This document shows, one piece after another, positions 5,890 to 10,271 of a DNA stretch of 21,292 bases; within the stretch, counting starts at the first letter, position 1, and every line of letters starts with the position of its first letter. This stretch comes from a virus, in IMG/VR virus record IMGVR_UViG_3300032304_001213, positions 1 through 21,292 of that record. One strand, 5' to 3'. The position numbers and the translations under genes were made by a program. The notes below the pieces were generated by a model. The model did no database searches. It was not told where the DNA came from and saw nothing but the letters and a program-made list of their open reading frames with translations.

Positions 5890-6133
5890 CCACAACAGAT
5901 TTAACGTGCTGGACGGTTGTCACTGATTTGACAAACTCCTCGTTGCTTAGTTTGCGCACCAATGGTGCGCTGATCTGTTCCCTGTCATATTCCAATACCT
6001 CGGCCGCAAACTGCTCGCCTTGGTAGTTGCCTACACCACGGGCAATGAGCTCTGCCTTGAGTTTGCTCTTAGTCTCCTCGAGCTCTGCGATACGTTGGCT
6101 GATGATTCCGTACTGGTCGATAATATTAGTCAT
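5870..6133 (-). CDS. Small coiled-coil phage protein (87 aa)
   Basis: The ATG at 6133 was chosen because GGGAGGAAGC precedes it and it overlaps the TGA of the upstream gene. The N-terminal half is a charged helix (IISQRIAELEETKSKLKAELIARGVG) typical of a short coiled coil. The second half is beta-like (YQGEQFAAEVLEYDREQIS) and then helical, and it ends VVVKPCLT. The pattern 'helix, GVG-Y-G-FAA-V, DRE, K-LS-EF, TV-VK-V-V' is familiar from small conserved proteins of unknown function in many tailed phages. The gene converges with the HNH gene and overlaps it by 20 nt. Confidence 0.8.
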   Translation of the reverse strand: MTNIIDQYGIISQRIAELEETKSKLKAELIARGVGNYQGEQFAAEVLEYDREQISAPLVRKLSNEEFVKSVTTVQHVKSVVVKPCLT

Positions 6134-6300
6134 GCTTCCTCCCGTTCCCACTGTTTAACCTGCAAATAAACATTCTGAATGTAACCACAAAATGGTATTG
6201 CCTTGCACAATTCCACTGCCTCGAATTGGTCTTCGGCTAAAAACTCTTCGTGTTTATAACCCTCTGAGTCGTGATGGTATTCAATTAAATAATAGTTCAT
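6130..6300 (-). CDS. Small hypothetical protein (56 aa)
   Basis: A short frame from ATG at 6300 to a TGA that overlaps the next start (ATGA) fills the gap between two clear genes. AGGAC lies upstream at good spacing. The product begins MNYYLIEYHHDSEGYKHEEF and has the pattern beta strand, turn, beta strand, helix (DQFEAVELCKAI), then an aromatic strand (FCGYIQNVYLQV). It has two cysteines. It resembles the other tiny early proteins in having a strand followed by an EA-containing helix. Confidence 0.72.
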   Translation of the reverse strand: MNYYLIEYHHDSEGYKHEEFLAEDQFEAVELCKAIPFCGYIQNVYLQVKQWEREEA

Positions 6301-6327
6301 GGTATTTGTCCTGTCTAAAATGTTAGT

Positions 6328-6633
6328 TTACTGCAAGCTTTCTAAAAAGTCAAGCCATTCCTGCCCACGGTGCTCGAGCACAAACTCGGGCGATCCTTTG
6401 GTGCCTGCCTTGACCTCTGTGCGTGATGGGATACGGTTGCCGTAGTAGTCGTTGAATGACTCGGTGCCAAGCAGGCACCAGCCGTCACTGATGGCTTGCA
6501 TCATGGCGCGCCCATACGAGCCCTGCAATGACCACATGCCGCCGTTGATGGCGCGCTGGATGGATGCGTAGAGCTCGTACTCGTCTACTCCATCCTCGCG
6601 CTCGATGTTGTTGATGTCTTTGATTGATAGCAT
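6328..6633 (-). CDS. Hypothetical early protein (101 aa)
   Basis: The start ATG at 6633 overlaps the stop of the upstream gene by one base (TAATG). The product begins MLSIKDINNIEREDGVDEYEL and has helical segments (ELYASIQRAING, YGRAMMQAIS), an aromatic middle (FNDYYGNRIPSR) and a C-terminal acidic helix (EWLDFLESL). It is soluble, with no recognisable motif. A short gap of about 27 nt separates it from the next gene, the only real break in this part of the operon. Confidence 0.75.
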   Translation of the reverse strand: MLSIKDINNIEREDGVDEYELYASIQRAINGGMWSLQGSYGRAMMQAISDGWCLLGTESFNDYYGNRIPSRTEVKAGTKGSPEFVLEHRGQEWLDFLESLQ

Positions 6634-6863
6634 TATGCCTCATCCTTAAATAGTTGTAAAAAGTAAGTCACCGAGTCTGCCACGTTGTTTGCCAGCTCTT
6701 GACCTTCCATTGCCTCGAATGGCTCCCATGGTGTCGCAATATCCCAGTCCTCGTCAGCAATACCCTCGAGGATTTTTGAGAATGGCAGGTCGCCGTTCCA
6801 GTCTGATAAATACGTGCTAAGCACAAAATGCTCAGCCTTGTCGCGTAATTGCTCTTTAGTCAT
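6633..6863 (-). CDS. Small acidic hypothetical protein (76 aa)
   Basis: I chose the internal ATG at 6863 because GAGGAG lies at normal spacing upstream of it; a start five codons earlier is possible. The product begins MTKEQLRDKAEHFVLSTYL and is strongly acidic with many tryptophan and phenylalanine residues (DEDWDIATPWEPFEAME). It ends with a helix (VADSVTYFLQLFKDEA). It overlaps the upstream gene by 8 nt. The function is unknown. Confidence 0.75.
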   Translation of the reverse strand: MTKEQLRDKAEHFVLSTYLSDWNGDLPFSKILEGIADEDWDIATPWEPFEAMEGQELANNVADSVTYFLQLFKDEA

Positions 6864-7011
6864 TTTTATTCTCCTCATCTGCTAGTCTGATCCGAGCATT
6901 CTCGGGATTGTGGTACCACCTGTTAATGATGGCGCGTGCATCGTCATCATCGTAGGCATAAATCAGTGGGCGATCAATACCGTCCACGGTTGGTAAGTAT
7001 AGTGCTCCCAT
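6856..7011 (-). CDS. Small hypothetical protein (51 aa)
   Basis: This frame lies between two clear genes and uses an ATG at 7011 that overlaps the preceding TAA by one base (TAATG). GAGGAG lies a little further upstream. The product begins MGALYLPTVDGIDRPLIYAY, contains an acidic run (DDDDARAI) and ends NARIRLADEENKND. It overlaps the next start by 8 nt. It is supported only by length, packing and overlap. Confidence 0.68.
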   Translation of the reverse strand: MGALYLPTVDGIDRPLIYAYDDDDARAIINRWYHNPENARIRLADEENKND

Positions 7012-7178
7012 TACTTGGTCTCCTCAATATTATCCACATTCCAGTCACCGTAGCCTGTGTCTTTAAAGTCGCCGCCGTCCATGTTGTAGGCAATCTCCTT
7101 TGCCTCGTCGAGATTGTCCGCCTCGATGGTTGCCTCTACGTACGATACGTAGCTTGCCTGAATTTTAAACTTAGCCAT
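7011..7178 (-). CDS. Small hypothetical protein, strand plus EA-helix type (55 aa)
   Basis: The ATG at 7178 overlaps the TAA of the upstream gene and is preceded by AAGGAGGAAGAG, an excellent ribosome binding site. The product starts MAKFKIQASYVSYVEATIEA, two beta strands, and continues with NLDEAKEIAYNM, a helix, then a short acidic tail. This 'strand with VEA, then a helix with DEA' layout is seen in small phage and plasmid proteins of the DpnD/PcfM type. That similarity is only of pattern. Confidence 0.72.
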   Translation of the reverse strand: MAKFKIQASYVSYVEATIEADNLDEAKEIAYNMDGGDFKDTGYGDWNVDNIEETK

Positions 7179-7354
7179 TACTCTTCCTCCTTGGCGGGTT
7201 CAAATTTGGGTGCTGTGTAACCCTCTTCCCTAAACCGTGCTGACACTAATGCCTCAGCACCCTCTAATTGTTCTTCAATAGCTTTAAACACCCAGTTTAC
7301 GTTTGTGGTGTCGTCGTTTAAATCTAACACTATTTCGAATTTAAATGTTTTCAT
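7178..7354 (-). CDS. Small hypothetical protein (58 aa)
   Basis: The ATG at 7354 lies within the last codons of the upstream gene, with GAGG at suitable spacing; a TTG six codons earlier is an alternative. The product begins MKTFKFEIVLDLNDDTTNV and continues with a helix (WVFKAIEEQLEGAEALV), a strand and an acidic tail (PAKEEE). It is a compact alpha/beta protein by pattern. The TAA overlaps the next ATG by one base. Confidence 0.72.
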   Translation of the reverse strand: MKTFKFEIVLDLNDDTTNVNWVFKAIEEQLEGAEALVSARFREEGYTAPKFEPAKEEE

Positions 7355-7658
7355 CTTCGTCCTCTTCGTCAAATATGCAGTATGGCACCTCGAGAAAATT
7401 GCCCTCGAATGGCACCTCGGTAATAAAGTAATTGAGGCGGTTGACTAAATGGTACCCGTCTACAATGTACAGGTTGCCGTCGTCGCCGTCGACCAGTGTC
7501 CAAATACAGCGCGGATCTTGGGCTCGTACAAAGTCCAGCTCCTCGCCGTATGTCTCGAATTTATCTGTACCGTCAAACTGATTGGTGACTGGCTTGTACT
7601 TTGCCTCCCACGCATCGAGCTCCTGCTCCCATGCTGGATATGTTGTCGTTGTGCTCAT
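7341..7658 (-). CDS. Acidic hypothetical protein (105 aa)
   Basis: The ATG at 7658 overlaps the upstream TAA and has GAGGAG at normal distance; a GTG three codons earlier is less likely. The product begins MSTTTTYPAWEQELDAWEA. It has a central beta-rich part with an aspartate-glycine loop (TLVDGDDGNLYIVDGYHLVNRLNYFI), giving a pattern of paired strands around DGDDGN, and ends in an extremely acidic tail (FDEEDEDENI). Such charge is seen in DNA-mimicking phage inhibitors but also in many ordinary small proteins, so no role is assigned. Confidence 0.75.
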   Translation of the reverse strand: MSTTTTYPAWEQELDAWEAKYKPVTNQFDGTDKFETYGEELDFVRAQDPRCIWTLVDGDDGNLYIVDGYHLVNRLNYFITEVPFEGNFLEVPYCIFDEEDEDENI

Positions 7659-7792
7659 TATTCCCACTCCTCTGTGTCGTAGTCGTATACATAAAACCCT
7701 TGGTCTGTGGCCTGTTGATATGCCTCTGCAAAGGTCTTCGCGTCGATGACGAGGGTGTTGCCCTCCTCGTCCTTAAAGTATGCTGTAATCAT
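7658..7792 (-). CDS. Tiny hypothetical protein (44 aa)
   Basis: ATG at 7792 overlaps the previous TGA (ATGA), and the TAA overlaps the next ATG. AAGGAG lies upstream. The product begins MITAYFKDEEGNTLVIDAKT, two strands, then a helix (FAEAYQQATDQG) and an acidic aromatic tail (YVYDYDTEEWE). It repeats the strand/EA-helix layout of its neighbours. The perfect chain of overlaps on both sides is the main support. Confidence 0.68.
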   Translation of the reverse strand: MITAYFKDEEGNTLVIDAKTFAEAYQQATDQGFYVYDYDTEEWE

Positions 7793-8001
7793 GCTGTGAG
7801 CTCCTTGATAAACTGTTCTGCCTCTTCGAGGGTTGCGAATGGCTTGCCTACGGCGATTGCCCAGCCGACGTGCACCTGCATCACGTCAAACTTGCCACCC
7901 TTCCAGCTTGGCTTGTTGATGCGGTAGGTTGGGTTCTCAATGCTTGGCAGGTTCCACAACTTAGCGCACTCTCTGTCTTCTGCCCAATTAAATGTTGTCA
8001 T
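7789..8001 (-). CDS. Small hypothetical protein (70 aa)
   Basis: I chose the ATG at 8001 because CGGAGG lies just upstream and because the longer frame would begin inside the strong promoter at 8023-8051. The product begins MTTFNWAEDRECAKLWNLP. It has a strand-rich, tryptophan-containing middle (PSWKGGKFDVMQVHVGWAIAV is one continuous stretch of alternating residues) and ends with a helix (FATLEEAEQFIKEL). It is the first gene behind that promoter, with a leader of only about 15 nt. Confidence 0.75.
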   Translation of the reverse strand: MTTFNWAEDRECAKLWNLPSIENPTYRINKPSWKGGKFDVMQVHVGWAIAVGKPFATLEEAEQFIKELTA

Positions 8002-8022
8002 ATATCCTCCGTTAGTCTGTAC

Positions 8023-8051
8023 ATTATAGTGACCTTTTCGGTCACTGTCAA
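8023..8051 (-). promoter_or_regulatory. Consensus sigma-70-type early promoter with an operator palindrome
   Basis: On the minus strand TTGACA (8051-8046) is followed after exactly 17 nt by TATAAT (8028-8023), a perfect match at both boxes. The spacer itself holds an inverted repeat, AGTGACC and GGTCACT (8028-8046), around a 5-nt loop. A protein bound there would cover the promoter. The palindrome suggests a repressor operator, since the unrepressed promoter should be extremely strong. No repressor gene is identified in the window. Confidence 0.85.
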
Positions 8052-8314
8052 TCGTATACGCCGATCTCACCGGCATTGATCCATTCTGCGTGCAGTCCGT
8101 ACTTAGCCAGCGTGTTGGTAATCAGTGGGTTGATACCAAACTCCCAGTCGGGTATGTTGCGACCGTCGTAGTAGTCTGCCCAGCAGGTGTCACGGTCGTA
8201 CTCGCCGTAAATACCCTCTGCGCTGATCTGAAAATTCTCGATGTCACTGCGCTCGTACACTGGGCACCCGATTTTCTTGAGTGCGTTGAATGCTAGTCTG
8301 TGGTTGCGTGTCAT
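8048..8314 (-). CDS. Hypothetical early protein (88 aa)
   Basis: The ATG at 8314 has TAGGAG upstream and follows the ribozyme-like segment directly. The product begins MTRNHRLAFNALKKIGCPVY (helix), continues through an acidic aromatic region (CWADYYDGRNIPDWEF) and ends with a helix (TNTLAKYGLHAEWI) and an acidic tail. The DYY..RNIP pattern recalls FNDYYGNRIP in the 101-residue protein further down, but the rest is not clearly related. Its last codons overlap the -35 box of the next promoter. Confidence 0.75.
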   Translation of the reverse strand: MTRNHRLAFNALKKIGCPVYERSDIENFQISAEGIYGEYDRDTCWADYYDGRNIPDWEFGINPLITNTLAKYGLHAEWINAGEIGVYD

Positions 8315-8331
8315 GGTGTAGCTCCTATGTT

Positions 8332-8381
8332 GGTCTCATCAGTGCACGCCTTACGTGCATACCGCTCACGCGGTTTCGACC
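8332..8381 (-). ncRNA. Hammerhead ribozyme, type II permutation
   Basis: All core elements are present in the minus-strand RNA. Stem II is GGUC (8381-8378) with GACC (8335-8332) and is the open end. GAA (8377-8375) is the conserved segment before stem III. Stem III is ACCGC (8374-8370) with GCGGU (8365-8361), capped by a GUGA tetraloop. A single A (8360) is the cleavage-site base. Stem I is UGCACG (8359-8354) with CGUGCA (8348-8343) and a UAAGG loop. CUGAUGA (8342-8336) completes the core. Base pairs A15.1-U16.1, U1.1-A2.1 and G10.1-C11.1 all fit. Cleavage is predicted between A8360 and U8359, separating the 111-residue gene's message from the rest of the early operon. Confidence 0.88.
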
Positions 8382-8385
8382 TGTA

Positions 8386-8721
8386 CTACGCGTACTCACG
8401 TGCGGTGACGTGCGGTACGATAAACTGGAAATACTCGGGGTTGAATTCGCCCCACTGGTCTGCCTTGTCACCGATCAGTGAGCCACGGTCGATACTGTGA
8501 TCATACACTGCAATGCAGTCCTGATCCAGTGCCGTCGCCAGCACGTCGATGTTGCCCGTGTGGTATACGTAGTCGATAATGACGGTTGGCTCGTCGCCGT
8601 CATACGATACGCGCACTGCCGTGACGTTTGCAACAAACTGCATTGCTTTGGTGAGGGTGAGCTCTACCGTGTTGTTGTCGCCTGTGAATGGGTTAGCTAA
8701 CCCGATATTCATGGTATACAT
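8386..8721 (-). CDS. First early gene, hypothetical protein (111 aa)
   Basis: This is the gene nearest the early promoter at 8895-8923. The ATG at 8721 follows AAGGAG closely; an ATG three codons later is too distant for that site. The product begins MYTMNIGLANPFTGDNNTVEL and is beta-rich with several valine runs (AVRVSYDGDEPTVIIDYVY), then an acidic second half (LDQDCIAVYDHSIDRGS) and a C-terminal strand. No family is recognised. The hammerhead sequence starts 5 nt beyond its stop codon, so self-cleavage would leave this message with a short, structured 3' end. Confidence 0.75.
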   Translation of the reverse strand: MYTMNIGLANPFTGDNNTVELTLTKAMQFVANVTAVRVSYDGDEPTVIIDYVYHTGNIDVLATALDQDCIAVYDHSIDRGSLIGDKADQWGEFNPEYFQFIVPHVTAREYA

Positions 8722-8754
8722 ATTGCTCCTTGTGTTTGGTTAGTACTGCCTCGA

Positions 8755-8775
8755 GCGCACTGGTATACAATGCGC
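8755..8775. promoter_or_regulatory. Imperfect 21-bp palindrome in the first early gene's leader
   Basis: GCGCA and TGCGC flank a centre containing GTATAC, with two mismatched pairs. It lies in the predicted leader of about 165 nt between the promoter at 8895-8923 and the start at 8721. It could be an operator or an RNA hairpin. A further short hairpin, GCAGG with CCTGC, lies near 8803-8820. Confidence 0.35.
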
Positions 8776-8894
8776 TCTGAGCATTACTATCTATTAGCAT
8801 ACGCAGGGATGAATACCTGCACTGGTTCTGCCAGCTCCCCCTTATTTATCTCGGTTGGGTTTGAGTACTACAACTGCTTTACTACCATGACTCT

Positions 8895-8923
8895 ACTATA
8901 CCGACCTTAGAATTAAATGTCAA
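8895..8923 (-). promoter_or_regulatory. Sigma-70-type early promoter at the divergent region
   Basis: On the minus strand TTGACA (8923-8918) is followed after exactly 17 nt by TATAGT (8900-8895), five of six in the -10 box. It points into the whole early block, with a predicted start near 8888. Its -35 box lies inside AATAGGTGTTGAC, nearly the same as AATAGGTGTTTAC found three times at 9161-9505, which suggests a shared binding protein. Confidence 0.8.
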
Positions 8924-9160
8924 CACCTATTTAATACTTGACTGCGCTGTGGGGTTTTGTGGGATAGTGTGGGATTGCTGGCCTCCCTCGTGCTGTTGTA
9001 TTCTCGCCCACCCTCCAATTTGACCCTCGCGTGCGCATCGCCCTGCAAGCCTTACTGGCTGGTACCCGAGTCCACCACGCTGTCAACGGCATGGTGCCAA
9101 TGCACCTGTGAGGCAAACTGCTAAAACGCCTCTATGCCCCCTTAAAACGCGCCCAATCCG

Positions 9161-9505
9161 TCAATAGGTGTTTACCCTAATAGCCAGCTAAGTTAGTCTG
9201 CACTAAGTTAATGCACCAAAATGGTGCACGCGCCAGCTTGGCTTTGTGGCACGTTGCCGCGTTGTTATCTTGCCACAGTGTTGCGTTCATACAACAAAGC
9301 TGGCGTATGCACCACATTGGTGCATTAACTTAGTGGCTACTAACATCATGCACCACATTGGTGCACGGGCCTGCTCGGCTCGGCAGACAGGGTGCTGGGC
9401 GCGGAGTCAATAGGTGTTTACCCTAGGTGTTGTGCCAGCGCAACAGTGGACTGCTGGCTCGGCATACAGGGTGCTGGGCGCGGAGTCAATAGGTGTTTAC
9501 CCTAG
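9161..9505. repeat. Three copies of TCAATAGGTGTTTACCCTA
   Basis: The 19-bp motif occurs identically at 9161-9179, 9407-9425 and 9486-9504. Its reverse face contains GGGTAAACA, one or two substitutions from the GGGTNNACA iterons of the origin-like elements. A fourth, partial copy in the opposite orientation covers the -35 box of the promoter at 8895-8923. These are good candidates for binding sites of the replication initiator or a regulator. Confidence 0.7.
9201..9335. repeat. Large inverted repeat with 38-bp arms
   Basis: CACTAAGTTAATGCACCA at 9201 and the following bases to 9238 match, in reverse complement and with few mismatches, the segment 9297-9335 that ends TTAACTTAGTG. Each arm contains a smaller palindrome, TGCACCA-N3-TGGTGCA (9212-9228 and 9308-9324). 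A third copy of that palindrome is at 9349-9365. The 58-bp centre holds a further inverted pair, GTGGCA with TGCCAC. As DNA this can form a cruciform; as RNA, a long hairpin. Confidence 0.75.
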
Positions 9506-9544
9506 GTGTTGCGTGCATACAACAGTGTGGCAAGATAACAACGC
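9259..9544. repeat. Perfect 18-bp inverted repeat 250 bp apart
   Basis: GCGTTGTTATCTTGCCAC at 9259-9276 is the exact reverse complement of 9527-9544. Beside each arm is a near-identical direct repeat, GTGTTGCGT(T/G)CATACAACA, at 9278-9296 and 9506-9524. The combination encloses the other repeats of the region. Confidence 0.7.
9377..9511. repeat. 56-bp direct repeat with 79-bp period
   Basis: The segment 9377-9432 recurs at 9456-9511 with a single substitution. It contains ACAGGGTGCTGGGCGCGGAG followed by the TCAATAGG motif. ACAGGGTG also resembles the junction between two tandem iterons. The repeat lies in the divergent intergenic region and codes for nothing recognisable. Confidence 0.75.
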
Positions 9545-9744
9545 CGCAATCTGACGCGACCTAGCGTTTCACAATGTAAAATGCGTTACCACAATGCGGA
9601 ACAGGGGGCTTTTCTTTTAACCGCGACACCCAATTTGGGTCCTGTGCCTAGGGGCGGCGGTGGCCCCATGCCAAACCCTAAGTTTGTAAAATCCGCCAGA
9701 AACACAGATCCTAAATTTTTTTTTTATAAACTAGGGCGGAGAGG

Positions 9745-9764
9745 ACCTACTACATGTAGTAGGT
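9745..9764. promoter_or_regulatory. Perfect 20-bp palindrome
   Basis: ACCTACTACATGTAGTAGGT is its own reverse complement over all 20 bases. A GGGCGG lies 5 nt upstream (9734-9739), but no TATTATTATA box follows at the right spacing. The palindrome lies 28 bp before the second iteron dyad. A dimeric DNA-binding protein site is the likeliest reading. Confidence 0.6.
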
Positions 9765-9791
9765 GCACCCCCTAAAATCACTAGAATGACA

Positions 9792-9903
9792 GGGTGTACA
9801 GGGTAGCACACCCTTTTTACTCTTTTTTAAATTTTTTTTTAAAAAAAATAAATAAAGTATGGAAAGAGTGAAATAAGCCTCGCAACCCTGTCTACCCTTG
9901 ACA
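9792..9903. repeat. Origin-like iteron dyad, copy B
   Basis: GGGTGTACA and GGGTAGCAC (9792-9809) face GGGTAGACA and a degenerate GGGTTGCGA (minus strand, 9897-9880) around an A/T tract. The tract contains AAATAAATAAAGTATGGAAAG exactly as in copy A at 3312-3424. Outer flanks (TTGACAAA on the right) are also shared. It lies just upstream of the first late promoter, 6.5 kb from copy A, mirroring the two-site origin of phage P4 in outline. Confidence 0.7.
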
Positions 9904-9926
9904 AATGTGGTTTATTTGCACTGGAA

Positions 9927-9959
9927 GGGCGATAACCCCTAGTTGTTTGTATTATTATG
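9927..9959 (+). promoter_or_regulatory. Phage late promoter, first of the structural block
   Basis: GGGCGA (9927-9932) stands 14 nt before TTGTATTATTATG (9947-9959), with one substitution in each box relative to the other sites. If the first TATTAT is the -10 hexamer, the transcription start falls at about 9962, directly on the ATG at 9963. Confidence 0.78.
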
Positions 9960-9962
9960 TGT

Positions 9963-10271
9963 ATGAGCAAATACGTATACCAAATCCAAGGCGCCCTGGA
10001 GAGTAGGCAGGGAGAATTCTTGGGGCTTCGTGTCTTGGTATGTGATGCGTTTAACTTTGATTCGGTTGACATACCTGTAGAGGTACTGGATTCAGAAACC
10101 GCAAAGTACATGCAGTTCAGACTTTCTATTACGGCAGAGACGGTCAACATAGCAAGACTGCCGGTTGAAATCCAAAACAGAATACGCACGCCGTTAGGGC
10201 GATGGCTGGACCACTGGGTCCTAGATAATTTTTATGGCGATAACCGCAAATACAAAGATACTAACGCTTGA
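9963..10271 (+). CDS. Hypothetical protein, first late gene (102 aa)
   Basis: An ATG at 9957 lies inside the promoter's TATTATTATG box and cannot be transcribed, so I take the ATG at 9963, which gives a leaderless message. The product begins MSKYVYQIQGALESRQGEFL and is a mixed alpha/beta protein with a strand-rich first half (LGLRVLVCDAFNF) and a later segment ITAETVNIARLPVEIQNRI. The end, LGRWLDHWVLDNFYGDNRKY, is rich in aromatics. The gene overlaps the next by 38 nt. Its position two genes before the terminase large subunit makes a packaging role possible, but no small-terminase motif is visible. Confidence 0.78.
   Translation: MSKYVYQIQGALESRQGEFLGLRVLVCDAFNFDSVDIPVEVLDSETAKYMQFRLSITAETVNIARLPVEIQNRIRTPLGRWLDHWVLDNFYGDNRKYKDTNA

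Larger units (their letters stand above)
8722..9962. other. Divergent control region without genes
   Basis: About 1.24 kb separate the early (minus) and late (plus) gene blocks. The longest open frame on either strand is about 60 codons, with no ribosome binding site and no plausible protein. The region holds an early promoter (8895-8923), the repeat mosaic (9160-9545), a TTTCACAATG-type site (9567-9581), a 13-bp palindrome ACCCAATTTGGGT (9628-9640), a 20-bp palindrome (9745-9764), the second origin-like dyad (9792-9903) and a late promoter (9927-9959). It is probably the main regulatory and replication region. Confidence 0.7.

Noticed and set aside
8931-9116. Minus-strand open frame of 61 codons in the divergent region
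   Set aside because: No ribosome binding site, composition unlike the neighbours (many Arg, Trp, Pro), and it lies across the control region upstream of an early promoter.
9160-9545. CRISPR array
   Set aside because: Repeats are too few, of several kinds and in both orientations, without uniform spacers.
9160-9545. Phage attachment site
   Set aside because: No integrase gene in the window and no tRNA-like sequence; the repeats fit a control or replication region better.
9734-9764. GGGCGG at 9734-9739 as a sixth late promoter
   Set aside because: No TATTATTATA box at the fixed spacing; the following bases form the 20-bp palindrome instead.
9581-9775. Plus-strand open frame of 64 codons before the second iteron dyad
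   Set aside because: Low-complexity translation with runs from GC and T tracts, no ribosome binding site, no coding pattern.
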